Positions 17,894 to 27,217 of a stretch of 64,000 nucleotides of DNA are shown piece by piece. The position numbers were made by a program, and so were the translations under genes. The notes beneath the pieces are model-generated. The model ran no database searches. It had not been told where the DNA came from and worked only from the letters and a program-made list of their open reading frames with translations. How positions within the stretch are numbered: position 1 is the first letter of the stretch; the number at the start of each line of letters is the position of its first letter. The DNA lies in assembly GCA_022833215.1 (NCBI GenBank), contig JAIPUZ010000089.1:1-64000 (forward strand). The letters run 5' to 3'. The DNA is from Mesorhizobium sp. (GTDB lineage: Bacteria; Pseudomonadota; Alphaproteobacteria; Rhizobiales; Rhizobiaceae).

Positions 17894-20808
17894 ACGAAGG
17901 ACTGATCTTGACGACATCTCCGAAAGCGAGGTCGCTGCCGGCCACCCTTCTCGCCGCTTCCTGCCTCGTCTTTGCATTGCTTTTGCAGCTTTCCACTGCC
18001 TACGCCGTCGAGCCGATCAAGATTTCCCGCGACGACGTCGCGCTCGATCTGTCGGGAGCCGTCGAGATTTACCGCAATCAGGGCGAGAACTTCCAGGTTT
18101 CCACCGCGCCCGGTCCGGACGGCATCGTGCGCCGCATCGAAGTCGAAGCCAACGACAACCGCTCCAGCGGTGACTGGGCTGTGTTCGCGCTTGCCAACAC
18201 TACCGACGCGCAGATCGACAGGCTCATCGTCGCTCCCCATTTCCGGCTGGTGAACTCCGGACTGCTCTGGCCCGACCTTGGTTCGACCCGCATCGCCGCC
18301 ATCACGCCAAGCGAGGGCTTCGCGCTCGACCGGCAGGCAAGCCCTGACGCAGACGTCTTCCGCGTCACCCTCAATCCTGGCGCCGTCGTAACCTTCGTGG
18401 CGGACCTTGCATCGCCGAAGCTGCCGCAGGTCTATCTGTGGGAGCCGGAAGCCTACAAGGATTCTGTCAACTCCTACACGCTCTATCGCGGCATCGTGCT
18501 GGGCATCGCCGGCCTGCTCGCCCTGTTCCTCACCATCCTGTTCGTGGTCAAGGGCACCTCGATGTTCCCGGCCACGGCCGCGCTCTCCTGGGCGGTTCTG
18601 GCCTATATCTGCGTCGACTTCGGCTTCCTCTACAAGATCATCGAGCTTTCGCCCGGAAACGAGCAGATATGGCGAGCCAGCACCGAAATCGGGCTCGCCG
18701 CCACCTTCGTGGTGTTCCTGTTCACCTATCTCAACCTCAACCGCTGGCACGGCCATTTCAGCTACGGCGCGCTGGTGTGGATACTGTGTCTGGCGCTGAT
18801 CGCCGGCATCGCCATCATCGATCCGCCCATTGCCGCCGGCATCGCCCGCTTCTCCTTCGCCGCCACCGCGCTGGTCGGCATCGGCCTCATCCTCTATCTG
18901 GGCATACGCGGCTATGACCGCGCCATCATGCTGGTGCCAAGCTGGGTCATGGTGCTCTTGTGGCTCACCGGCTCGTGGATGGCGGTGACCGGCCTGCTCG
19001 ACAACGACATCGTGCAACCGGCGCTCGGCGGCGGGCTGATCCTCATCATCCTGCTCATCGGCTTCACCGTCATGCAGCATGCGTTCGCCGGCGGTGCGCT
19101 GCACCAGGGCCTGTTCTCCGACATCGAGCGGCAGGCGCTGGCGGTCATGGGCGCCGGCGACATCGTGTGGGACTGGGATGTGCTGCGCGACCGCGTCGTC
19201 ACCCGCCCGGACATCTCCACCCAGCTCGGCCTCGAGCCCAACAGCCTCGGCGGGCCGGCGCGCAACTGGCTGCCGGTTCTCCACGCCGACGACCGCGACG
19301 CCTTCCGCACCACGCTGGACATCGTTCTGGAGCACAGACGCGGGCGGATAGGCCAGCAATTCCGCCTGCGCGGGGCGGATGGCCACTATCACTGGTTTGC
19401 GCTGCGGGCCCGCCCGGTGATCGGCTCCGACGGCGAGGTCATCCGCTGCGTCGGCACCATGGTCGACATCACCGAACACAAAAAGGCGGAGGAACGCCTG
19501 CTGCACGATGCCGTGCACGACAACCTCACCGGCCTGCCCAGCCGCGAGCTGTTCATGAACCGGCTGGAGGCGGTGATCTCCATCGCCCGCACCGAGGAGA
19601 AGGTGCGGCCGACCGTGTTCGTCATCGACATCGACCGCTTCAAGCAGGTCAATGACGGGCTGGGCATCTCCGCCGGCGACACCATTCTTCTCACCATCGG
19701 GCGACGCCTGCACCGGCTGCTGAAGCCGCAGGATTCGCTGGCGCGCTTCGCCGGCGACCAGTTCGCGCTGATGCTGCTTTCCGAGCAGGAGCCAGCCCGC
19801 ATCGCCGCCGTGGCCGATGCCATCAGGCACGCCATCAGCGCGCCGATCACCTTCGCCAAGCGCGAGATCGTTCTGGCCGCATCCATCGGCCTGATCACCT
19901 GGACCTCGGACCAGACTTCGGCCGAAGACATGGTCAAGGACGCCGAGTTGGCGTTGCACCAGGCCAAGCGCTTCGGCGGCGACAGGATCGAACCGTTCCG
20001 TCCCTCCTTCCGCACAGTCGGTACCGACAAGCTGCAATTCGAATCCGATCTGCGCCGGGCCATCGAGCGCAAGGAGCTCACGCTTGCCTACCAGCCGATC
20101 GTGCGGCTGGAGGACAACAGCATTGCCGGCTTCGAAGCCCTGATGCGATGGGAGCATCCGCGCCGAGGCATGATCCCGCCGGCCGATTTCATCCCGGTGG
20201 CGGAAAATTGCGGACTGATCGTGCCGCTCGGCCTGTTCGCCATGCAGAAGGCCGCCGAAGACCTCGTTTCATGGCAGAAGCAGATCGGCGACGTGCCGCT
20301 GTCGGTTTCGGTCAACCTTTCCAGCCGCCAGCTCATCCGGCGCGATCTGGTCAGCGACGTGCGCTCCATCCTCGCCCGTGCCAATCTCAAGGCACGCTGC
20401 TTCCGGCTGGAGCTGACCGAATCGCTGGTCATGGACAATCCCGAGCAGACCGCCCATGTGCTGAACAAGCTCAAGCACCTCGGCATCGGCCTGTCGCTCG
20501 ACGATTTCGGCACCGGCTATTCGTCCCTCGCCTACCTCACCCGCTTCCCGTTCGACACGATCAAGATCGACAAGAGCTTCGTCGACGACACCACGCCCAA
20601 ACGCACCATGCTGCTCAAATCCATGGTCAACATGGCGCACGAGCTGGGGCTTTCAGTGGTGGCGGAAGGCGTGTCCGATCCGAGCGACGCGCTCGAACTG
20701 CGCCAGATTGGCTGCGAATATGTGCAGAGCTTCATGTTCGGCCCGCCGGTAGCCGGCGATCAGGTCATCAAGCTGCTGAAAGAACAGTACCCGCTGGCGC
20801 AGGCCTGA
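17890..20808 (+). CDS. Membrane PAS-GGDEF-EAL protein, probable cyclic-di-GMP phosphodiesterase
   Basis: 972 residues. In order: signal/anchor segment (18-40), periplasmic beta-rich domain (about 41-195), seven membrane segments (199-398, 7TMR-DISM-like), PAS (413-530), GGDEF (537-695) and EAL (714-960). The GGDEF signature is AGDQF (621-625), so cyclase activity is probably lost. The EAL part keeps EAL (749-751), DDFGTG (871-876), KIDKSF and AEGV (925-928), so hydrolysis of c-di-GMP is likely. The periplasmic domain may sense a ligand at the surface and set motility or adhesion. It starts with GTG overlapping the stop of the GNAT gene. Confidence 0.92.
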   Translation: MNEGLILTTSPKARSLPATLLAASCLVFALLLQLSTAYAVEPIKISRDDVALDLSGAVEIYRNQGENFQVSTAPGPDGIVRRIEVEANDNRSSGDWAVFALANTTDAQIDRLIVAPHFRLVNSGLLWPDLGSTRIAAITPSEGFALDRQASPDADVFRVTLNPGAVVTFVADLASPKLPQVYLWEPEAYKDSVNSYTLYRGIVLGIAGLLALFLTILFVVKGTSMFPATAALSWAVLAYICVDFGFLYKIIELSPGNEQIWRASTEIGLAATFVVFLFTYLNLNRWHGHFSYGALVWILCLALIAGIAIIDPPIAAGIARFSFAATALVGIGLILYLGIRGYDRAIMLVPSWVMVLLWLTGSWMAVTGLLDNDIVQPALGGGLILIILLIGFTVMQHAFAGGALHQGLFSDIERQALAVMGAGDIVWDWDVLRDRVVTRPDISTQLGLEPNSLGGPARNWLPVLHADDRDAFRTTLDIVLEHRRGRIGQQFRLRGADGHYHWFALRARPVIGSDGEVIRCVGTMVDITEHKKAEERLLHDAVHDNLTGLPSRELFMNRLEAVISIARTEEKVRPTVFVIDIDRFKQVNDGLGISAGDTILLTIGRRLHRLLKPQDSLARFAGDQFALMLLSEQEPARIAAVADAIRHAISAPITFAKREIVLAASIGLITWTSDQTSAEDMVKDAELALHQAKRFGGDRIEPFRPSFRTVGTDKLQFESDLRRAIERKELTLAYQPIVRLEDNSIAGFEALMRWEHPRRGMIPPADFIPVAENCGLIVPLGLFAMQKAAEDLVSWQKQIGDVPLSVSVNLSSRQLIRRDLVSDVRSILARANLKARCFRLELTESLVMDNPEQTAHVLNKLKHLGIGLSLDDFGTGYSSLAYLTRFPFDTIKIDKSFVDDTTPKRTMLLKSMVNMAHELGLSVVAEGVSDPSDALELRQIGCEYVQSFMFGPPVAGDQVIKLLKEQYPLAQA

Positions 20809-20823
20809 CAAGCCGGCAGCGGG

Positions 20824-21435
20824 TCAGGCGTGGCCGGCATTGGGGCTGAGATGGGCGATGTCGATGCCGATCGAGGCAAGGATGCGATCGTACTTGCTTT
20901 CGATATCGGTATCGAACAGCAGTTCCGGCGTCGCCGGGCATGTCAGCCAGCCGTTCTGGGCGATCTCGTTTTCAAGCTGGCCCGCACCCCAACCGGAATA
21001 GCCAAGCGCCATCAGCGCGCGGCGGGGACCGCGCCCCGTGGAGATGGCGCGCAATATGTCCACCGTCGCCGTCAGGCAGATGTTGTCGGCGACATTGAGC
21101 GAGGATTCGACCCGGTAGTCGCCAGAATGCAGCACGAAGCCGCGGCTGCGGTCCACCGGGCCGCCATTGCGGATCACCAGATCGCGCGCCGGCGGCGGCA
21201 GGCGGATCGCCTCCTGCTCGTCCATGATGCCAAGCTGTACCAGCAGGTCGGGGAACAGGATCTGCTGGGTCTGGTTGATGATCAGCCCCATGGCGCCTTC
21301 TTCGCTGTGGGCGCAGACATAGATCACCGAACGCGCGAACCTGTCATCCTTCATGCCGGGCATGGCAATGAGGAATTGATCCTCGAGGAATCCGCCGCGC
21401 CCCGAGTCCGCGTTCTTGCCGGATAGTATATCCAT
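20824..21435 (-). CDS. YqgE/AlgH family protein (DUF179)
   Basis: A 203-residue member of the UPF0301/YqgE family. Visible family motifs are [13 protein letters not shown] near the N-terminus, [22 protein letters not shown] and [14 protein letters not shown]. The biochemical function is not settled; the Pseudomonas name AlgH comes from an alginate-regulation phenotype. The ATG at 21435 gives the usual length. It converges with the EAL gene (15-bp gap) and is divergent from the DsbD-N-like gene. Confidence 0.9.
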   Translation of the reverse strand: MDILSGKNADSGRGGFLEDQFLIAMPGMKDDRFARSVIYVCAHSEEGAMGLIINQTQQILFPDLLVQLGIMDEQEAIRLPPPARDLVIRNGGPVDRSRGFVLHSGDYRVESSLNVADNICLTATVDILRAISTGRGPRRALMALGYSGWGAGQLENEIAQNGWLTCPATPELLFDTDIESKYDRILASIGIDIAHLSPNAGHA

Positions 21436-21595
21436 ACGGGGAAAGTTAGCGCGTTTCGATGACACTGGAAAGATGCGCCCGCCTCCCGGCTGCCTGCCGG
21501 AAATTCCGCCTTGCGAGGGACGCTCACACAAAAATGATGTACGGTTCAGGCCAAAACCGGTTGCAGCGATGCCGCGAGAAGATCAAATCGGTGCC

Positions 21596-22414
21596 ATGCG
21601 CAGCCTCTCCGTTTTCCCCGCGATCCCGCTTGCCTTCAGCCTTGCCGCATCGCTGGCGGGTCTTCCTGCCTGTGCGGGCTCATCGGACTGGCATGAGAGC
21701 GAGGGCGGACGAATCCGGCTGGTCACCGCCAGCCAGCCCGACGCCGAAGGACAGCTTCACGGCGTGCTCGAGATCGACCTGAAACCCGGCTGGAAGACCT
21801 ATTGGCGCGACCCCGGCGACAGCGGCGTCCCGCCGCAGATCGCGGTCGATGGCGAGAGCGTCAGGGAAGCGAAGCTCGACTTCCCCGCCCCTACCCGCCA
21901 CGACGACGGATATTCGGAGTGGGCGGGCTACGATCGCTCCGTGCTGCTGCCCGTGAGTTTCACTCTTGCCGACGGCGTTGCACCGGCAGGCGATATCGCC
22001 GCCCGGGTGCTGCTGGGCATATGCGAGAAGATCTGCATTCCCGTACATGCCGATCTGGTGGTCGATACGGCCAGATCGTCCCATGAGGCGGTGGAAGAGG
22101 CTCTGGTGCGCAATGCGCGGACGGCGCTGCCCGCACAGGCCACCCCGCATTTCGGCGCCAGCCTGGCGGACTCGGAAAACGGCGCGCTGAAAGCCGAAGT
22201 TTCGCTGCCGCATGGCGCACAATCGGCAGAACTCTTCGTAGCCGGAGAAGACGGCTACGCCTTTGCGACCCCTGTCCGCGAGACCGGGAGTGGCAAGCTT
22301 GTGTTCAGGATACCGATCCTTGCCCGCCCGGCTCAAAGGCCGTCCGGCATGGGCGTGCCTTACACGCTGACCTCCTCTGCCGGCGCCGTTTCCGGCTTCC
22401 TGCCCTACCCCTGA
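21596..22414 (+). CDS. Exported DsbD N-terminal-domain-like protein
   Basis: A 272-residue protein with a signal peptide (about 1-27) and a beta-sandwich region like the N-terminal periplasmic domain of DsbD (motifs DLKPGWKTYWRDPGDSG and GICEKICIPVHADL, with Cys143 and Cys147). There is no membrane domain and no C-terminal thioredoxin domain, so it is a stand-alone periplasmic module that could carry reducing equivalents to envelope proteins. Its electron donor is not in the window. ATG at 21596 is preferred; ATG at 21569 would add nine residues. Confidence 0.75.
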   Translation: MRSLSVFPAIPLAFSLAASLAGLPACAGSSDWHESEGGRIRLVTASQPDAEGQLHGVLEIDLKPGWKTYWRDPGDSGVPPQIAVDGESVREAKLDFPAPTRHDDGYSEWAGYDRSVLLPVSFTLADGVAPAGDIAARVLLGICEKICIPVHADLVVDTARSSHEAVEEALVRNARTALPAQATPHFGASLADSENGALKAEVSLPHGAQSAELFVAGEDGYAFATPVRETGSGKLVFRIPILARPAQRPSGMGVPYTLTSSAGAVSGFLPYP

Positions 22415-22485
22415 GACTGCGTCGTTGCGGCGGCAGGCATAGTCCGCTATCGCTGTCGCGTCCCTTTACATGATGAGGAATTGCC

Positions 22486-22971
22486 ATGACGATCTCCGCT
22501 GGCGACAAGCTGCCTGAAGCCACCCTGAAGACGATGACCACCGACGGCACAACGGAACTGACCACAGCCGACATTTTCGCCGGCAAGAAAGTCGTTCTGT
22601 TTGGCGTGCCGGGCGCCTTCACGCCCACCTGCAACAACAACCACCTGCCGGGCTATCTGGAAAACAACGACGCCATCCGCGCCCGCGGCGTGGACACGAT
22701 CGCCGTGGTTGCCGTCAACGATCCGTTCGTGATGGGCGCCTGGGAAAAGTTCACCGGCGGCGAAGGCAAGATTGTCTACCTGGCCGATGGCAGCGGCACT
22801 TTCGTCAAGGCTCTCGGTCTCGATATAGACCTGTCCGGAGCCGGCATGGGCCTGCGCTCCAAGCGCTTTTCCATGATCGTCGACGATGGCAAGGTGACCG
22901 CACTCAACATCGAGCCGGTTCCGAGCAAGGCCGACGAGACCACCGCGGCAAAAATCCTGGAACAGCTCTGA
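22486..22971 (+). CDS. Peroxiredoxin, Prx5 type
   Basis: A 161-residue thiol peroxidase. The peroxidatic cysteine is Cys49 in VPGAFTPTCNNNHLPGY, the hallmark of the Prx5/AhpE-like atypical group that uses glutathione or glutaredoxin. GLDIDLSGAGMGLRSKRF in the C-terminal half is also typical of the family. It reduces hydrogen and organic peroxides in the cytoplasm. It has a clear upstream AGGAA and is transcribed alone, converging with rnhA. Confidence 0.94.
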   Translation: MTISAGDKLPEATLKTMTTDGTTELTTADIFAGKKVVLFGVPGAFTPTCNNNHLPGYLENNDAIRARGVDTIAVVAVNDPFVMGAWEKFTGGEGKIVYLADGSGTFVKALGLDIDLSGAGMGLRSKRFSMIVDDGKVTALNIEPVPSKADETTAAKILEQL

Positions 22972-23016
22972 AATTCAGGCCGAGCCGGCTCCCGCATGCC
23001 GGGGCCGGCTGTCAGG

Positions 23017-23090
23017 GCAATTCCAGCAAAAGCACCAAGCGATTTTTGCGTTCGGAATTGCATAAAAAACAAAAGGTTAGAGCCTTTCTG
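23017..23090. repeat. Short palindromic intergenic element (copy C)
   Basis: In the gap between the peroxiredoxin gene and rnhA. Outer arms GCAATTCC/GGAATTGC (23017-23024, 23054-23061) enclose inner arms GCAAAA/TTTTGC (23026-23031, 23044-23049), followed by an A-rich GCATAAAAAACAAAAGGTTAGAGC tract shown here only by its ends GCATAAA and TAGAGC. The layout resembles short interspersed palindromic elements common in rhizobial intergenic regions. Its A-rich half also resembles the ATAAA part of the element at 55517. Confidence 0.5.
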
Positions 23091-23115
23091 CGGTTCGAGG
23101 AAAAGCGGAAATTCT

Positions 23116-23640
23116 CTAGTAGCTTTGCGAAGACCGGCGCACCTTCGGGGACGCCGGTTTTTTCGTATCCGCAACGCCGGAAGCCACGGCGGTCCGGACA
23201 GGTCCTTTCTTGAACGGCGCCATGCCTTCGCGGGCCAGTTCGTCGGCGCGCTCGTTCTCCGGATGACCGGCGTGACCCTTGACCCAATGCCACGTCACCT
23301 TGTGGCGGTTGCGGGCCTCATCCAGGGCCTGCCACAATTCCACATTCTTGACAGGCTTCCTGTCCGCCGTCTTCCAGCCGCGACGCTTCCAGTTGTCGAT
23401 CCAGCTCGAAATTCCGTCTTTCACATAGCTGGAATCGGTGTGCAGATCGACCTGGCACGGTTCCTTAAGGGCGTTCAGCGCCGAAATCGCGGCCATCAGT
23501 TCCATGCGATTGTTGGTGGTCTGCGCCTCGCCACCTGACAGTTCGCGCGTGGTGCCGTTGAAGCGCAGGATGGCGCCCCATCCGCCCGGCCCCGGATTGC
23601 CCGAACAGGCACCGTCGGTGAAGATTTCCACGCGTTTCAT
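23116..23640 (-). CDS. rnhA: Ribonuclease HI
   Basis: A 174-residue enzyme cutting RNA in RNA-DNA hybrids. The catalytic acidic residues are visible: Asp9 (FTDGACSG), Glu47 (RMELMAA), Asp69 (HTDSSYV) and Asp134 with His124 ([14 protein letters not shown]). The core ends near residue 146; a basic, Ser/Lys-rich tail of about 28 residues follows, partly encoded by a plus-strand terminator of the facing gene. Its ATG overlaps the thrB stop (ATGA, 23637-23640), so it is translationally coupled to thrB, an arrangement common in rhizobia. Confidence 0.97.
   Translation of the reverse strand: MKRVEIFTDGACSGNPGPGGWGAILRFNGTTRELSGGEAQTTNNRMELMAAISALNALKEPCQVDLHTDSSYVKDGISSWIDNWKRRGWKTADRKPVKNVELWQALDEARNRHKVTWHWVKGHAGHPENERADELAREGMAPFKKGPVRTAVASGVADTKKPASPKVRRSSQSY
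23133..23163 (+). terminator. Intrinsic terminator for the rightward peroxiredoxin transcript, inside the rnhA 3' end
   Basis: Stem ACCGGCG/CGCCGGT (23133-23139, 23152-23158) followed by six T on the plus strand. It lies within the last codons of the oppositely oriented rnhA gene, so the same bases encode the basic tail of RNase HI. Confidence 0.6.
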
Positions 23641-24599
23641 GGCAGCCCATATTCCTGCGGCGAGACGATGGCGCGATGGAAGCGCATCTTGCGGATGTAT
23701 TCGGCCGGGTCCCGCTTCACGACGAGGTCGCCATCGGGCCCGTGCAGCCAGTCATAGAGGCGCGTCAGCATGAAACGCAACGCCGAGCCCCGGGCCAGAA
23801 TGGGCAACGCCTGCTTCTCGTCATCTGTCAGCGGACGCACGCTCTGGTAGCCGGCAAGCAGCGCTGCCCCCTTGGTGACGTTGTAGGACATGTCCTTCTC
23901 GAAACACCAGGCATTGAGGCACGTCGCAAGGTCGTAGGCGAGCAGGTCGTTGCAGGCGAAATAGAAATCGATCAGCCCCGACAAGTTTTCGCCGAGGAAG
24001 AACACATTGTCGGGAAACAGATCGGCATGGATGATGCCGGCAGGCAGGCTGGCCGGCCAGTTGTCCTCGAAAACGGCGAAGTCGGCATCCACCTCGCGTG
24101 CAAGACCTGGTTCGACCTCGTCGGCCCGCCCACGCGAAGCTGCCCACAACTCTTTCCAGCCATCCAGCGCCAGCGCATTCTGGCGCGTCATTGGAAAGTC
24201 GGCCCCGGCGACATGCATCGAGGCCAGCACCCGGCCCACCTCGCGGCAATGCGCCGCCGTTGGCCGGCGCGGCCACATGCCTTCGAGGAAGGTAATGATG
24301 GCGGCCGGCCGCCCCGCAAGCGTGCCGATGATCCCGCCATCCTGCCGGTGCACGGGCAACGGACAGGAGATGCCCTTGCCGGCCAGATGGTCCATCAGGC
24401 CAAGGAAGAACGGAAGGTCGGATTTTTCCACCCGCTTTTCGTAAAGCGTGAGGATGAAGGAGCCCTGGCTGGTATGCAGCAGGAAATTCGAGTTTTCCGT
24501 GCCCTCGGCGATGCCCTTGTAGGACAGAAGCTCCCCGACCGGATAATCGCGCAGGAACGCGCCCAGATCACTCTCGGTGACATCGGTGTAGACGGCCAT
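23637..24599 (-). CDS. thrB: Homoserine kinase (aminoglycoside-phosphotransferase fold)
   Basis: A 320-residue kinase of the ThrB type found in alphaproteobacteria and pseudomonads, built on the choline/aminoglycoside kinase fold and not the GHMP fold. It has the start [15 protein letters not shown], the catalytic loop HADLFPDN (191-198) and the metal-binding Asp in LIDFYFA (Asp211). It phosphorylates homoserine for ThrC, which lies in this window at 14.6 kb. It lies nine bases after ispH and overlaps rnhA, giving the leftward group ispH-thrB-rnhA. Confidence 0.95.
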   Translation of the reverse strand: MAVYTDVTESDLGAFLRDYPVGELLSYKGIAEGTENSNFLLHTSQGSFILTLYEKRVEKSDLPFFLGLMDHLAGKGISCPLPVHRQDGGIIGTLAGRPAAIITFLEGMWPRRPTAAHCREVGRVLASMHVAGADFPMTRQNALALDGWKELWAASRGRADEVEPGLAREVDADFAVFEDNWPASLPAGIIHADLFPDNVFFLGENLSGLIDFYFACNDLLAYDLATCLNAWCFEKDMSYNVTKGAALLAGYQSVRPLTDDEKQALPILARGSALRFMLTRLYDWLHGPDGDLVVKRDPAEYIRKMRFHRAIVSPQEYGLP

Positions 24600-24608
24600 G
24601 CGTGCCTG

Positions 24609-25643
24609 CTATCTCTCGCCGTTGACAAAGGCCATGTCGGCCCTGGTGAGTTCCACATCGCGAAGCACGCGCATCACCGGGAAATCCTCGGTCTCGGTAG
24701 CGGTGACGGCCAGATCGACGGTGACGTCGAAGCGCGCCCTGAAGGCATCGATGATCTCATCGACGATGATTTCCGGTGCGGAAGCCCCGGCCGAGAGCCC
24801 GAGCGTGGAAATGTCGCCTATGTCGTTCCACGGTATCTCGCTTGCGCGTTGCACCAGAAGCGACATGCGTGCGCCCGCGCGTTCCGCCACCTCGACCAGA
24901 CGGCGCGAATTGGAGGAATTGGGAGCGCCGACCACCAGATAGAGATCCACACCGGGAGCGGTTTCCTTCACGGCGTCCTGCCTGTTGGTCGTGGCATAGC
25001 AGATCGACTCGGCCGCCGGCGCCTGCATCGCCGGAAAACGCTCCTGCAAGGCTTCCAGAATGTGGGCGGTGTCCTCGACGGACAGCGTGGTCTGGGTGAC
25101 GAAGCCAAGCGCTTCCGGATTGGCCGGCTGCAGGTTCCGGGCGTCGTCTTCCGTTTCGACCAGCGTCACCGCCCCATCGGGCAACTGCCCCATGGTGCCG
25201 ATCACTTCCGGGTGGCCCGCATGACCGATCAGCAGCACGTGACGGCCCTGTCGATGATGACGGATCGCCTGCTTGTGGACCTTGGAAACCAGCGGACAGG
25301 TCGCATCCAGATAAAACAGATTGCGCGCCGCAGCATCTGCCGGAACGGATTTCGGCACGCCGTGGGCAGAGAACACGACCGGGCAATGGTGATGGCCCTC
25401 GGGAATTTCATGCAGTTCCTCGATGAACACCGCACCGAGATTCTGCAAGCCTTCGACCACGTAGCGATTGTGCACGATCTCATGGCGCACATAGACCGGG
25501 GCGCCGTACTTCTTGATGGCCAGCACCACGATCTGGATCGCCCTGTCCACGCCGGCACAGAAACCGCGCGGCTGGCAAAGCCGGAGCGTCAATGGCGGCC
25601 TGGTCGCTGTCGGCGCGATATTGGCCGTGGGGGTCTGAAGCAT
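24609..25643 (-). CDS. ispH: 4-hydroxy-3-methylbut-2-enyl diphosphate reductase (LytB)
   Basis: A 344-residue 4Fe-4S enzyme for the last step of the MEP isoprenoid pathway, making IPP and DMAPP. The cluster cysteines are in [12 protein letters not shown] (Cys28), LDATCPLV and ICYATTNRQ. Family motifs [30 protein letters not shown] and TQTTLS are present. The ATG at 25643 gives the normal length; the frame stays open to 25937 but that extension has no family character. dxs, which starts the same pathway, is at 38.3-40.3 kb. Confidence 0.96.
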   Translation of the reverse strand: MLQTPTANIAPTATRPPLTLRLCQPRGFCAGVDRAIQIVVLAIKKYGAPVYVRHEIVHNRYVVEGLQNLGAVFIEELHEIPEGHHHCPVVFSAHGVPKSVPADAAARNLFYLDATCPLVSKVHKQAIRHHRQGRHVLLIGHAGHPEVIGTMGQLPDGAVTLVETEDDARNLQPANPEALGFVTQTTLSVEDTAHILEALQERFPAMQAPAAESICYATTNRQDAVKETAPGVDLYLVVGAPNSSNSRRLVEVAERAGARMSLLVQRASEIPWNDIGDISTLGLSAGASAPEIIVDEIIDAFRARFDVTVDLAVTATETEDFPVMRVLRDVELTRADMAFVNGER

Positions 25644-25842
25644 GTCGTCCAAACTCTCTCGCAATGCCGGTCGCAGACCGCCGCATCCTTTCGCTGGAAC
25701 GCCGGAGCTACGGATGTCCTGACGAACCCGATCCGCAATTCCAGCCAATTTTTCCGGCTGCTTTTTCGGCCGGACGACACTGTCCGACTGTAAAAATGAT
25801 CCGGCAACCTCTGCTGGACATGGGATGACCATGCCGCTCATG

Positions 25843-26628
25843 TCAAGGCCGGGATTGCTCGCCGTTCCCGTCATGCCCCCGGTGTTTGCGCCGCCCGGCC
25901 AGTGAAAACAGCAGGACGCCCGCGAGAGCTGCCGCAAGCCCGTACCATGTCACCGCATATTCGAGGTGATTGTTGGGCAAATCGACGATGGTGACGCCGC
26001 CGGCAGGCCAGCCACCGGGATTTGGCGTCGTGTCGGCGTCGAGGAAGAAGGGGACGAGCCTGTAGCCGGCAGGCAACCCTGCCGATGCAGCCATCGCATC
26101 GCGATCCTTCCAGTAGAATACGTTCTTAGCCGGATCGTTGTCCGGCACGATGCTGGACGGCTTTCCGGCAAGAGGGTTGCGGGCGAGGCCCGTCACCGTA
26201 ACTGCTCCCTGCATCTGGCCTTGGGGCCGGCTGGAAGCTTCCTTCATGCCATAGGGAACGAAGCCGCGATTGACCAGCAGGAAGCGGCCATCCTCCAGCT
26301 TCAGCGGGGTGTAGACGTAAAAGCCGGACTGGCCTTTCCATGTGGCCAGAAAATGCCGCTCGCCTTCATGCGCGAAGCTGCCGCTGACCGAAACCGGCAC
26401 ATAGTCGACATCGCCGCTTTCCCCGAACAACCGTTCCGCCTGCTCCAGAGAAACCGGCGGGGAGTGCATGCGCTGGTCGATCGTGGCAAGCAGATCCTCT
26501 TTCCACTTCAGCCGCTGCATCTGCCAGGTGCCGAGCGACAGCAGTATGGCAAGCGCGACAAGGCCCAGCGCCACGGCAAGCCAGAACCGGCCCCGCCCTG
26601 CCTTCTCCATGGCTGGCCTGCCTGTCAT
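25843..26628 (-). CDS. SURF1 family cytochrome oxidase assembly protein
   Basis: A 261-residue inner-membrane protein with one membrane segment at each end (about 14-34 and 220-240) and the SURF1 domain between. The motifs [28 protein letters not shown] and [14 protein letters not shown] are diagnostic. SURF1 (Shy1) proteins help insert heme a into subunit I of aa3 oxidases. The ATG at 26628 overlaps the stop of the DUF983 gene (ATGA), so they are coupled; a second ATG at 26610 is possible. It is the last gene of the ctaC-surf1 cluster. Confidence 0.93.
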   Translation of the reverse strand: MTGRPAMEKAGRGRFWLAVALGLVALAILLSLGTWQMQRLKWKEDLLATIDQRMHSPPVSLEQAERLFGESGDVDYVPVSVSGSFAHEGERHFLATWKGQSGFYVYTPLKLEDGRFLLVNRGFVPYGMKEASSRPQGQMQGAVTVTGLARNPLAGKPSSIVPDNDPAKNVFYWKDRDAMAASAGLPAGYRLVPFFLDADTTPNPGGWPAGGVTIVDLPNNHLEYAVTWYGLAAALAGVLLFSLAGRRKHRGHDGNGEQSRP

Positions 26629-27032
26629 TCGCTGCGATCCAGCCTGCCCTGCGCCGCCTTGTTGGCATATTGCAGGGTCAGCAGGATGCCTTTGATCCAG
26701 CGCAGCGACAAAAGCCCAAGGATGAGCGTCAGCGGCAGCCACAGCAGCATATGCACCAGCAGCGTGGGGCTGTAGGTCACCTCGACCCAAAGGGCCAGCC
26801 CGACGATGATGAAACCGATGATCAGAATGACGAACACTGCCGGCCCGTCACCCGCATCGGCGTAGGAGTAATCGAGGCCGCAACTGCTGCATTCGTTGCC
26901 CACCGTCAGGAAGCCGGAAAACAGCCTGCCCTCGCCACAGCGCGGACAACGGCCGGCAATGCCCGCGCGTATCGGATCGACAGGCGCCCACAGGGCCTGA
27001 TCCTCGCTGTCCGGTTTCTGCTTGTCTGTCAT
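26625..27032 (-). CDS. DUF983 membrane protein with zinc-ribbon N-terminus
   Basis: 135 residues. A cytoplasmic zinc ribbon, CPRCGEGRLFSGF and CSSCGLDY (two CxxC pairs), precedes two membrane segments. DUF983 genes lie between ctaE and surf1 in many alphaproteobacterial aa3 oxidase clusters, so a role in oxidase assembly is inferred from context; the biochemical role is unknown. ATG at 27032 is used; a GTG six bases upstream is an alternative. It overlaps surf1 by four bases. Confidence 0.85.
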   Translation of the reverse strand: MTDKQKPDSEDQALWAPVDPIRAGIAGRCPRCGEGRLFSGFLTVGNECSSCGLDYSYADAGDGPAVFVILIIGFIIVGLALWVEVTYSPTLLVHMLLWLPLTLILGLLSLRWIKGILLTLQYANKAAQGRLDRSE

Positions 27033-27164
27033 CTTCACATCCCGAAGGCGCCGCCGCCTGCTCAGCTATCCCGGAAGGCGCTCAACCCCGTTCGTATTGC
27101 CCGGAGTGGGCCGGGCATCCCGCTTCCTTCCGAACACTGCTCTACCAGCCGGAAGCGGAAAAGG

Positions 27165-27196
27165 AAAAGGCGGCCACGCTGTCGCAGCCGCCTTTT
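27165..27196 (-). terminator. Intrinsic terminator after ctaE
   Basis: Stem AAAAGGCGGC/GCCGCCTTTT (27165-27174, 27187-27196) with a 12-nt loop. Read leftwards it ends in TTTTCCTTTT, so it fits termination or attenuation of the ctaE transcript before the DUF983-surf1 pair. Confidence 0.75.
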
Positions 27197-27217
27197 CATT
27201 CATTGTCCGCTTCTGCC

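Noticed and set aside
17857-20157. A 766-codon open frame on the minus strand opposite the PAS-GGDEF-EAL gene
   Set aside because: Composition (Gly/Asp/Gln/Arg-rich, no domain) is that of an antisense shadow in GC-rich DNA; the plus-strand frame has full domain structure.
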